DNA of 64,000 bases from Manduca sexta (lineage: Eukaryota > Arthropoda > Insecta > Lepidoptera > Sphingidae): assembly GCF_014839805.1 (NCBI RefSeq), contig NC_051140.1, positions 14,467,826 to 14,531,825 on the forward strand, written 5' to 3'. The notes beneath the pieces are model-generated. The model did not search any database and was not told where the DNA came from. It was given only the letters and a program-made list of their open reading frames with translations. A program made the translations under genes and the position numbers. Positions 25,601 through 34,382 of the stretch are shown here, piece by piece; the first letter of the stretch is position 1; the number at the start of each line of letters is the position of its first letter.

Positions 25601-28600
25601 AACCTCAGCTGTTGTCCACTTCATTAGCAAGGCTACATCCGCAATGGTTTAGCAAATAGATAAACCAAACAGACAAATATTAGTTCCACATGTTTATACC
25701 TATACATTTATATGTTTGCAGTAGTTATTATTATTTATGGCTAGTGTGTGCGTCTTAGCTGTTGCATCGAATGGCCACGTGACACGCGATTTCTATTCCC
25801 TTTGACAATAATATATAAAAATTATATCTAACGGGAAATCCGGATAATGAAATATGGTGATATAGAGTTACAAATCCGCGGTTAGTGTATTTTATTATAT
25901 ATTGTTATGAATAAATTACGAAACGCATAACTTTTATAAAAAGAGCGGTGCTGCTAAATAAATTTGTATTTTCAGGAACTAAAGATTTCTTATGTTATTA
26001 CACATTAAAATAAACCTATAACAGTCCGCCCCGTGACCACGGAGACCTCAAAGTCTTCAAAATGTCGAGAGAAAATTATAATATAAAAACTGCGATAAAA
26101 CTATAAAATAGTTTTATTTTAATAAGTATAAAAGATTAATTTGACAAATATATCACAAGTTAAGTCATGCAATTAATTTATCTTCAAATTATGCAACTAA
26201 GTCAATGTTGTAGTTTTTTCAAATTTTTTCGAGATGAAAGAAAATTACCTAAAACACGTATCGTGTGACTCGATTAATGCTGTATACTAATATATGTTGG
26301 TTCGTCAGGTGGACACAGCACATTCTTCGCCCTACTCAACACTTTCGTGCACATAGTTATGTACTTTTACTACATGGTGGCTGCCATGGGTCCTAAGTAC
26401 CAGAAGTATATCTGGTGGAAGAAGTACCTCACCGCTTTCCAGATGGTTTGTATATACCTTTCCTATTTATCCTTATATATATTTCAATGGCATCCGTGAT
26501 CTGACTGCTGAATAATAATATTTTACCAAGCCTATAATTTATTGCTAAATCAATAGTGACAGAGAAGGCCATTGTGGCTTATTTGCAGAGCACATAAATT
26601 TAATAGTGCGTGTTTGTTGTACCCACAGGTTCAGTTCGTGTTGATCTTCAGTCACCAGCTGCAGGTGTTGTTCCGGCCGTCGTGCCAGTACCCGCGCGTC
26701 TTCGTCTACTGGATCGCCATGCACGGTTTCTTGTTCCTCTTCCTGTTCAGTGACTTCTACAAGGCGAGGTACACTCCCGCCGACAGGAAAGCAAGGCTCA
26801 ACAACGGCCTGTGTATGGTAAGTGATGATGTTACTACTTTTTACGGACCGAAACATTCTTCTGGTCCCTTTCTATTTGTTATTTTATATAAAAATAATAT
26901 ATGTTAGATACATACATATTATTTTACATGAGAGCTATTGCATACCTTCGCCTGATGAGTACGAGTGGTTTTTCTATCACTTTTTGAATATTAAATCCCT
27001 TCCAATACATAAAAAGTCTAACGTTGCTGCAAAACCATTGATTAAAGAGCAGTAAAGTCTTAGTCGCCTGTCGAGATTGAACTAGCCCGCAGGTACGAAG
27101 TCCACTGTGGTCGATGTACCTTACATAAGTTGTGCAATTTACTCGGCGAGTATAAAAATGCAATTTGTTAAGACACGCGGTGGAGTGGGGACAGGTTGGG
27201 TCAAGTCACGTGCCAACCAACGTGTTAAAACATTATGCTTCATAGAAGACTAAAGACAAACAGTAATAAGAATGTAGTTACAATATTATGCAGCACATTA
27301 TTGTAATATATATTTATTTTATTAACCAAGCCACTAAATAAATAGATTTGTTGCGTGCAAATTATTCATAAGTTACGAGTTCTTATTAAGAATCTTTACT
27401 TTCTGCGTTCTGTTTATGTGAACATTGATTAGCTAGCGACAATTATAATATATAGACATTTATAGCGATGTAGCATTCGTTCTTATAAAACTATGTAAGA
27501 GATATATAATACAGATATAGAAAGCATGTTTCTTACAAATTAAAATTAAAAATTTGTGAATTATTAAAAAGACGGCTTGTTGATTAAATCTTTACAATAC
27601 AACAGTTGTGCATAATGTTTTTGAAGAGAAATATATTATAATACAAATAAAATGATACAATTTATATAGGTCCAGGTTATACTACATAATAAAATATTAT
27701 GTAATTAATGCAAACTAGACATTTTGTCAAAAGACCTCCAATTATACGGAAGAAGTTAAAACGCAAAACGAGACATTCTCACGTTTATGCCTTGGTATTC
27801 AAAATTAATAGGCAAATTTGTTAAGTCAAGGTGTTTTTAAAAAATTGTCTCACGCATGTGAATTATTTATTATTATCAAGCCGTGAGAACAATGAAAGAA
27901 CAACTATATTATAATTTCTTTTCGAATTCGAAGAAAAAGCGTATAATAATAATAAAATTACAAGTCTAAACTCATTGAAAATAATTTGTTTTATTGTCAT
28001 ACACACAATAAGTTTACGGAGTGATGTGGGCTAAGGCCTAATCCCTCTCAGTAGTAGAGAAGACCCGTGCCGTAATACAGGTTCGTTATTTTTATACAAT
28101 TTTACAAAAGGTTTGTCTCTTCGGTGGGCTGTGTAGGGTCGAGACGTAGATTTCGGTAATAGGGTACCGGACTCATTTTTGTTCTTTACTATTATCAAAT
28201 ATTTACATAATATAAATTATAACACAGAAGGAATTATTAAAATCTGGTAAAAAATCAACAAGTTATAAGTCTTTGAATTTCGGTGGAAGGGGTAATTAAC
28301 AAGAAACAGAAAAGAGACGAAATATCCACATGTGACGTCATCGGGAATTACGACGCGTGCGAAAAAAGAGATGAAGCGATATCCCCACATCGCGCCCACT
28401 TCTGCACGTTACAATATTTTAAATATGAATTACTCGCTCATTTTTTAACCAATTGTTATGCAGTTTTCGCAGGAGTGCTTCTTTTTCGTATTATTAACCA
28501 TTACATATATAGAATAATGTACAAAAACAAGCATAGGCCGGTCCCCTATTATTTCATAAACTCAGCCCGATTCACTTGAAAGGGATTAAATATCATGAAA

Positions 28601-31403
28601 AAAGGAGAAAGTCCCTTTTGTTTGTTTTTCGTAAGCCGATGGTCAGCACGTACCTGCAGAAAAGCGATTGAGACTATTTTTCTTCAAAAATATTATATAA
28701 TACTTAGAAACTTGATTAGTGCTGATTATAACAAACGATTTTAAAATACCAATAACTTCCAATAGTCTTTAATCATGATGTGTTAAATTAAATACAGCGA
28801 AAATTTTTATACAATACATAATTAGCATAATAACATGAATTATTCATTTATGTACTTTATTTGTTTGTAACTAATTCTGATTCAATAAATTCAAAAATAA
28901 CCAAATATTATGTATTCCACATGGGTCACCATTTAAATACGACTCGGGCAATCCCGACAGAATGTTATAAAATCGTATTTTAAACCAATGTGAATACAGT
29001 TAATATAAACTCACTTAAAATGAGTAAGTTACCTTAGTGTCATTGATGAATTTTAAAATCGATTAATTATTGGTAACAATTGGTTTAACATTGTATGTTT
29101 TCGCGATTATATACGGATATTTTTAATTGTTTATTGTTACTAAAATATTAACTGTTTACATTTAAAAAGCACAAAGCGACGCGTCGTGAAGATTTTCCGA
29201 CATTGATCCTCAGTATATTTGGTCATTATCGTTTATTTACATAAATAATATAGATAGTAGGCATAAATATTCGTCCTGTAGACCATCAAGGTTATTGTTT
29301 TGTAACCTTCATACAAAGAATGGTTAATTTTGATATAAAACATTCAAAGGTCGAAATTTAGGATTCGAGGTTACACAATTTTATAAAATCTAGTGGGCGT
29401 TAACTCTTGGTATTTTCAATTGGTAAAAATATTGCATTTGGATTTCGTGCATTCGAACAAATTACATATAATTTATGAGCTTTAGAGAATGTATGAGCCA
29501 AAACAGTAAAGATAGAATCAAGAAGTAAATAGGGATAGTTTTCAATAATAAATATAACAGTTAAAATGCATTAACTGCTTTCTATCTTGCGACTGTGGAG
29601 GTTTAGAATTGTCTATATGAATATAGAATATGTATGGTTTCAAAGACTATTTATTGCGGTATTTGTAACTGTAAAGTTAGCCACCAACATTCCATTTAAA
29701 TCGTTGTATACCTATCGTTAATCATTACAAGGCGGATAGACAGTAAAGGCAAAAAATCCACGTACGGTAATAACAGGCCTACATTCGCGACATAAATTAT
29801 AATACTCAATAAGTAGGTAGAAACCGTGCGACATATCCGTTGATATTTTTTATTAGATTTAATAGTATGGTGAATCTACTCCCTTATTCAAAGACGTTAT
29901 TTATCTAAGGACGGAACATTGCTGTGATAACAAGTCTGTTTCTCAGTGCCGACGGCATGGCAGCCTTCGCAGTGCGTAGACATAGGGCTGTTGTGATTAG
30001 CTAATATTGAGATACAACTTGAGTCTAATTGGCTGTCAGATGATATACACAAAGCTGAGAAACAGACTTGTTTTGACAGCAATGCTCCGTTCAATGTCTG
30101 CATTTTGCAACCATAAAATCATTTAAATATGATTGTAAAGCCTCTTTAACACAGTATTTGGCTACCAGGCACCAAAATAACTATCTATTGCATCATAATT
30201 GGCTTCTGTTATTTACTTCAAAATTAAGTTCCCTCCGCTTTTGTCCATTTATTCCAAGCTATACATTCAACTATAAAATAACTTCATACTTGCGTAACAT
30301 AATCAAGCATGCTTTATTTTTAGTCAGTAACAAATTACACACCACCACCGCACCTGTAACAAACCTGCGAAACCATATCAATTCCGCTTTTCGCAAAAAA
30401 ATATGCCGAAAATAGATGTTCATCACCCAACGACGTCAACAATCATAATATTATTCTAATTCGTTGCGGACCATTATTATTAAAAGGTCTAATCAGTTTT
30501 CCGATGTTTTTTGTTAACAAGTCGTAACACGGAATTTGTAATACCTAAACTTTATAAATATTACGACCTCGCATTTAAGCGTATGACGTCCGACATTACT
30601 GCAAATTATAAACCGCTCAATATATTTTTCTACGGGTTGAAAATCACTGTAACAGGTTATATAAGTATTCTAAATGAAGATAACTGGACACTAATATACC
30701 GTTTACGATATTGGCTCGCTTTACAAACTTATAAATCTGTGTTTTTAAAGTTCTATCATTTTTTTATTTTAACTTTCTTCTCGATTAAAACATGTTTCTT
30801 CGAGATGAATGAACTGAGAAACAAATGAGTTAAACTTTCAAATAGAATAGCGTATAAGCATCTATTAAATACTGCTATTGATTAAATAATGTTAGGGGTC
30901 AGAAAACTTTTTTATACGAAAGTCCGTCTACATATATGGTTTTTTTCATTTCCGTCAAGTAACAAGGTAAAAATATTGCTTATAAAAAAACTACATTTAT
31001 CAAGGCAAAGGCCTTAACCCTCTCAGTAATAAAGGAAATCCTTTCTAGAAGTTGGTTACAGAGCTGATATGATACCATTTGTAGTTAAAGCAGTATGTAG
31101 CGTATTTATATACTTATATTTTAAAGTAACACTTAAAATATTACACTTAACTTAGCAAGGAATATTTACAAAGCTCTCCAAATCGTCTGGTTTTTTGCAC
31201 AAATTGTGAAGGACTTGTCAGTGTATACAGTGATTTTTTATTTGTCAATAAGCATCATGCAAATAATATATAATTGTTTTCAGGCGGTCATGAGCGACAA
31301 CGCCAGCAAGAACGGATACAAACAAGAAGTGGGCTCCGAGGTTCCGAACTCGTACGCGTCGTCGGGCGCGGACGCGTTCGTACGCAGGCGGCCCGTGTCA
31401 TAG
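16608..31403 (+). CDS. Very-long-chain fatty acid elongase (ELOVL family), seven coding exons
   Basis: Spliced CDS of 930 bp (309 residues), joined from 16608-16656, 18053-18243, 18455-18535, 21527-21689, 26309-26445, 26629-26817 and 31284-31403. All introns are GT-AG and all phases agree. Motifs in order: LGPxLMxNRKPF (46-57), KxxExxDT (119-126), the histidine box HVIHH (142-146), NxxxHxxMYxYY (172-183) and TxxQxxQ (203-209). Several hydrophobic segments fit a multi-pass ER membrane protein. Family knowledge: these enzymes condense malonyl-CoA with a long-chain acyl-CoA, the rate-limiting elongation step, and the histidines are catalytic. The sequence resembles the insect ELOVL1/7-like group (AAEL008004-like, CG31522/CG31523-like); this is from memory of the family, not a search. 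The length is normal. The C-terminus is Arg-rich and lacks a clear dilysine ER-retrieval signal, so an alternative last exon is possible. Chain-length preference cannot be read from the sequence. Confidence 0.93.
18053..18243 (+). CDS. Elongase coding exon 2
   Basis: 191 bp, entered in phase 1, encoding residues 17-80. It carries DPRVKDW, the first hydrophobic segment (about 31-48), the LGPxLMxNRKPF signature and a second hydrophobic stretch around VVYNLAQTIFSAWIFYE. The acceptor is TATAG and the donor GTATTA. Confidence 0.93.
18455..18535 (+). CDS. Elongase coding exon 3
   Basis: 81 bp, 27 whole codons (residues 81-107), running from YLMSGWW through the conserved FRCQ-VDYS segment to AMR. 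The acceptor is TTCAG and the donor GTTAGT. Intron 2 is only 211 bp. Confidence 0.92.
19581..19625 (+). mobile_element. Solo end of a MITE
   Basis: The sequence from TTTATCTAAGG through the terminal repeat to AACAAGTCTG closely matches the left end of the MITE at 29911-30090, including about 10 bp outside it. No partner end was found nearby. Confidence 0.55.
20930..21130 (+). repeat. SINE-like repeat in elongase intron 3
   Basis: It contains a box-B-like GGGTACGATTCCC and a downstream 'ccacggccgggacgcttc' block. These suggest a tRNA-derived SINE, just upstream of a second one. Confidence 0.4.
21240..21492 (+). repeat. tRNA-derived SINE adjoining elongase exon 4
   Basis: A tRNA-like head with the box-B-like GGATTCGAATC (about 21289-21299), a body containing 'cccatcacatcataggacgg', then a 'gaatgtttgtttattta' tail. 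It belongs to the same family as 7746-7878. It ends about 35 bp before the exon 4 acceptor. Confidence 0.65.
21527..21689 (+). CDS. Elongase coding exon 4 (catalytic histidine box)
   Basis: 163 bp encoding residues 108-161 plus one base of codon 162. It contains CWWYYFSKFTEFMDT and the histidine box HVIHHG (142-147). The acceptor GTGAAG has a weak pyrimidine tract, and a tRNA-derived SINE ends only about 35 bp upstream. The donor GTGGGT begins at 21690 and leaves the split Gly codon completed by exon 5. Reading through the donor meets a stop within five codons. Confidence 0.93.
22429..23091. mobile_element. Non-autonomous DNA transposon with long diverged TIRs
   Basis: The left end (CAGGGTAGATTTTTGAGA...) and the reverse complement of the right end (CAGGGTGTATTTTTGAGA...) match over roughly 100 bp with gaps. 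The termini are CAGGGT and ACCCTG. The 663-bp element has no transposase. The CAGGGT end is shared by several insect DNA transposon groups, so the superfamily is left open. Confidence 0.55.
23732..23835 (+). repeat. Interspersed repeat, 'gaaggctgc' family copy 1
   Basis: Order: 'accaagaaggctgcagtctt', 'cgaaacatcggg', 'ccacgataaa', 'atagtttatttcaa'. Two more copies lie at 26022-26122 and 52632-52740. The family is common in Lepidoptera; its class is not decided here. Confidence 0.55.
23836..23868. repeat. Perfect 14-bp hairpin
   Basis: Arms 23836-23849 (AGGAGAGGGTTTGC) and 23855-23868 are perfect reverse complements around the 5-nt loop ATTCA. The hairpin is GC-richer than its surroundings and directly follows the 3' end of a repeat copy. 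Confidence 0.75.
24965..25151 (+). repeat. Lepidopteran LINE/SINE tail repeat
   Basis: It runs from an 'actagctactgcgcgcggct' start through 'cttcgcccgcatgagag', 'accaaattttatcgaaatct' and 'gttcagacagacagac' to 'ataataagtaaagat'. This is the classic layout of a very common lepidopteran repeat 3' end. Confidence 0.55.
26022..26122 (+). repeat. Interspersed repeat, 'gaaggctgc' family copy 2
   Basis: It shares 'ccgtgaccacg', 'aaagtcttc', 'gcgataaaa' and 'aaatagttttattttaa' with the copies at 23732 and 52632. It lies 187 bp upstream of elongase exon 5. Confidence 0.5.
26309..26445 (+). CDS. Elongase coding exon 5
   Basis: 137 bp encoding the end of codon 162 to residue 207. It carries NTFVHIVMYFYY (172-183), the GPKYQKYIWWKKYLT loop and the start of the TxxQxxQ motif. 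The acceptor is GTCAG and the donor GTTTGT. The following intron is short (183 bp). Confidence 0.93.
26629..26817 (+). CDS. Elongase coding exon 6
   Basis: 189 bp, 63 whole codons (residues 208-270). It opens with VQF, completing TxxQxxQ, continues through the last membrane segments (VFVYWIAMHGFLFLFLFSDFY) and ends in the basic linker KARYTPADRKARL. The acceptor is CACAG and the donor is the strong GTAAGT. Coding sequence here is clearly GC-richer than the flanking introns. Confidence 0.92.
28028..28083 (+). repeat. Short retroelement tail fragment
   Basis: 'ggctaaggcctaatccctct' followed by 'cagtagtagagaagacccgt' is the typical tail segment of a common lepidopteran repeat. A second fragment lies at about 31008-31085. 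Confidence 0.4.
28158..28550 (+). mobile_element. MITE family M, copy A (elongase intron 6)
   Basis: 393 bp with terminal inverted repeats: AATAGGGTACCGG at the left and CCGGTCCCCTATT at the right. It closely matches copies at 38113-38504 (inverted) and 38585-38907. The centre holds a perfect TGACGTCA at 28333-28340. It has no coding capacity. Confidence 0.75.
29911..30090. mobile_element. MITE with 36-bp TIRs (elongase intron 6)
   Basis: The left end ACGGAACATTGCTGTGATAA... through CTGTTTCTCAG and the right end, reverse complemented (ACGGAGCATTGCTGTCAAAA...), pair over about 36 bp with few mismatches. The 180-bp element is non-coding. The target-site duplication is not clear. A related solo end is at 19581-19625. 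Confidence 0.7.
31284..31403 (+). CDS. Elongase coding exon 7 (C-terminal tail, stop)
   Basis: 120 bp after a TTTTCAG acceptor, phase 0, encoding residues 271-309 and a TAG stop. The tail is hydrophilic (Ser, Asn, Lys rich) and ends in an Arg-rich segment. The GC-rich third positions contrast with the AT-rich intron and support coding use. Tails of this family diverge widely, so this exon is the least certain of the set, but acceptor, phase and composition all fit. Confidence 0.82.
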   Translation, partial: AVMSDNASKNGYKQEVGSEVPNSYASSGADAFVRRRPVS

Positions 31404-31629
31404 TGTCCACCCAACAGCACGCGACCACGCGAACATAAAAGTGTAGCTTTAAAGTTAAAAAAACCATCTCGAACTTTCCACGTTAGTGTTCGACAACCGT
31501 TCACTTGAAACCAGTGGTTTGATGACACCGAGGAACTATTACCCTGCCGACGTGAACAGCATTGTGTGACAGTGCACACGCGGCGGTCTCTGCGAACCAA
31601 GTGTGCCGATGAGTGGAGCCGGGACTAGC

Positions 31630-31708
31630 GCGGCACGACGCGCGGCATGACTCGCGGCATGACTCACGGCACGACGCGCGGCACGGCTCGCGACACAACT
31701 CGCGACAC
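31630..31708 (+). repeat. 12-bp minisatellite in the elongase 3' UTR
   Basis: About six and a half imperfect 12-bp units of the form GCGGCAYGACKC follow one another. Read on the - strand they give a spurious Cys-Arg-rich four-residue repeat. Confidence 0.8.
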
Positions 31709-31955
31709 TGCAGCGAAGGCTCCGAGTGATGTGGACATTCTATTTCTGCTATAAATAATTACAAATTAAATACGATTATGTAATGTAAATTTTTTAAATG
31801 CACAAATATCACTCATCTTGAAACTTGCTTGGATCGTATATTGCCTTGTGATTTTTTAAGTACAAAATATTAGTATTGAGAGTATTCTATGGATTGTTAA
31901 AATTATCTTGGGGTATATGAATCTATATCGCACTGTTGCGATATGTTTTCCCTCT

Positions 31956-31961
31956 AATAAA
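31956..31961 (+). terminator. Candidate polyadenylation signal (proximal)
   Basis: AATAAA 553 bp after the elongase stop, followed by a T/G-containing stretch. It is a plausible first poly(A) site. Confidence 0.4.
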
Positions 31962-32972
31962 AAAAGAGTTTATTGTAATAACAATTTAGGGTCGTCGAAT
32001 TATTTGGTCGAATATAAATGAATACGTTGGAGAAAGTGAGGTGGGCATTTTGTATTATGTATATATTTTTTTAATAGAAAATTATAGTTATGTGGTTATC
32101 TTGTAACTAGGTGTATTGGAGGTTAAAGGATTTTGTAAATATAATTTTATTAAAAGTTGCTAGAAACGCAATTCAATCATGTTACCATGGGTACAGCCTT
32201 TTAGATGATATTATACTCCAGTGTTATTTACTAACTGCCTTTTCCTTTTCCTTACAGTGTGCCCAAACTTCCCTTTATACTGTCACTTCCACAAATGGTA
32301 TACAAACTCGTTCATGTATACGGGTTATGGCAAAGAGAAAGTATTTTAATTGATGTCATGTTACAAAATTTATTTAAGGATTTGTTACGTCTATTGTATA
32401 CCTTTTTATCTACGTCACTCAGAAGAGCTCGTTCTTAACTAGTCTGTGTGCAGTTTTCGCAAAATATAATATCATCTGTGGGTTCCAGAATATCCTCTCG
32501 GGATATTTTTTATTATAATGTGTGTAATATAATTAAGTACCTATATAAAATAAATATTTATTTCTTTTAATTCTATACAGGTTTGTTCTAACTTCACTCG
32601 GCTACTTATTACTGTAGTATGTTAAATGACGATCATGCATATTATAAGTTACCGGCAAATGAGTTAGAATAACTGTAACTTTGATCAGTTTGTGTATGAA
32701 TAAACATTACAGCATAAGATAGATTGGACTAGCACGAGACGGCTCTTCGTGAGTAGTGACTCGGCGGGATGACCAATGAGTATGCACAATCTCCAAACGC
32801 TAAGTAATCTGGATTGTATTTATGTATTATTTTGAATCTTGTTCTGGTGTTGAAATGCTTAATGTGTGCGCAATGTGAAATCCCGGTTGCTTAGATACTT
32901 GGCCGGCGAAACGACAGAACTGCTCAAGTAATTGCTACGAGTTCACTCTTTTGCAACTTTATTTATTATTTT

Positions 32973-32978
32973 AATAAA
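32973..32978 (+). terminator. Candidate polyadenylation signal (distal)
   Basis: AATAAA about 1.57 kb after the stop, followed by AT-rich sequence with T runs. A third hexamer is at 32699. These would give a longer 3' UTR. Confidence 0.3.
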
Positions 32979-32995
32979 GAATTTTACTAAATAAT

Positions 32996-34382
32996 GGCGT
33001 TTTTCTTTATTTTGTGTCAAAAATATCGTATTTTAAAAAGCCAGGTAGTGCTAAAAAATATTAATTAGTGAGTACGCGCCGTTACACTTTACAATGCTGA
33101 AACAATCGAGGCTAAACAGCATATCTGCCTCGGGGTCATGCCTATTAGCCGAAGAACAAACAATAAACGATACCTACTATGGATCTTATCGACAGATTTA
33201 GAAATAAAGTGCAATAAATCATTGTTCGCCTACATCAACAAATAATTGTTATTAGCAGGTAAAGCATTAATTAATTAGTATTAAGAGTAATCAAATTTAT
33301 ACGACTGCTTTGGTAGCGTAATTGTATTTATTACTTATAGGTGCTTATTTGGTTCGATCTCCTAATTAGGTACAGTGTAGAAGTCTGGAGTTGAACCCGG
33401 CAATGGCATTTAATAGCAATAGGCCTTACCGTCTTCAAAGGATAGCTGGCATAGCCCCAGTTGGCCATATTTGACGAAATGTGAGTAAGGTCCCCTTGAA
33501 AAGGGAAACAGTAAAGCTTTATATAAAAAATTAACACGTCATGCCAAACGACGAGACCTTAATTACTGCACGAAACAATTTAATAATTATTTATTTCCGT
33601 CCTATCATTCGTTCACGAAAAGTTCCTATTCCGTAACAAGTAGCAACATCTAACCTCAAGGTTAATGACCGCTAGCGAAAACCCGCCAAGAATCTTATTA
33701 CTTATTCCTTCACTTCAAAGCTTTGGTCATGAAGCTATGAAGAGTCCGGGCGGCAATTATTACTACAGTGTTAATACGAAGTGATTGACAACACACTGAA
33801 ACATCGAAATTCTAGGGGTGGATCCAGTGCCTCTTTTAACCTTGTTTTAACCTGTATACGTGGGATACAAACCCGCGCCTCTTACTTCGTGGAAGCCCTG
33901 AAATGTCGAAAGACGAAGCCATTTTTCTGAAAACGATAGTTTTGTCACTAGGCTATAGCGATGGCATGAGTGCCACGGGCGATTAATGGCCCTATAGTAG
34001 ATAATGAATGGGGGTCTCGGCGAGTATTATCTTAGAAATGGCTCTTGTCACTGAGACAAACTACTGAAACAGCATTCTCGCCGACAGTTTGAAAAGTAGG
34101 CTACACTTTTATATATATGTCTCGCTTGTTCATACAAGATCTACGCTTGTTTTACATTTCTTGAGCCATAAAATAGTCGATATTACATCGCTTCCTCGGC
34201 AGCAGTGAGACTAATGGTTAATCCGATGGAAGGGCTTAATGTCGAAAAACGAAAATGAAAGACAATAACATCTTATGGTGTAATCAGGAATTCGATAGAG
34301 CAAAAGAAAGTGTTGGGCCGATGGACTTAATGTTAGGTATGACTCCATGCGTGGATCAGAATGTCTTATAAATAGTGTTCGG
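32996..34382. other. Intergenic sequence, no gene seen
   Basis: Only short chance frames and no recognised repeat. Confidence 0.5.

Larger units (their letters stand above)
16657..31283 (+). other. Six elongase introns and their contents
   Basis: Introns are 16657-18052, 18244-18454, 18536-21526, 21690-26308, 26446-26628 and 26818-31283. Intron 1 holds a GC-richer stretch near 16910-17070 and a 139-codon AT-rich open frame (17605-18024) with no recognisable domain. Intron 3 ends with two SINE-like copies. Intron 4 has a 663-bp element with terminal inverted repeats and several retroelement tails. Intron 6 has two MITEs. No further exon is supported. Confidence 0.7.
31404..32995 (+). other. 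Elongase 3' UTR region
   Basis: The first 330 bp after the stop are GC-rich and include a 12-bp minisatellite; the sequence then becomes AT-rich. AATAAA hexamers occur at 31956, 32699 and 32973. The true cleavage site cannot be chosen from sequence alone. No other gene is visible here. Confidence 0.5.

Noticed and set aside
26818..26907. Read-through C-terminus after elongase exon 6
   Set aside because: The frame continues for about 29 codons past a strong GTAAGT donor, but the added residues look like translated intron. Intron retention is possible but unsupported.
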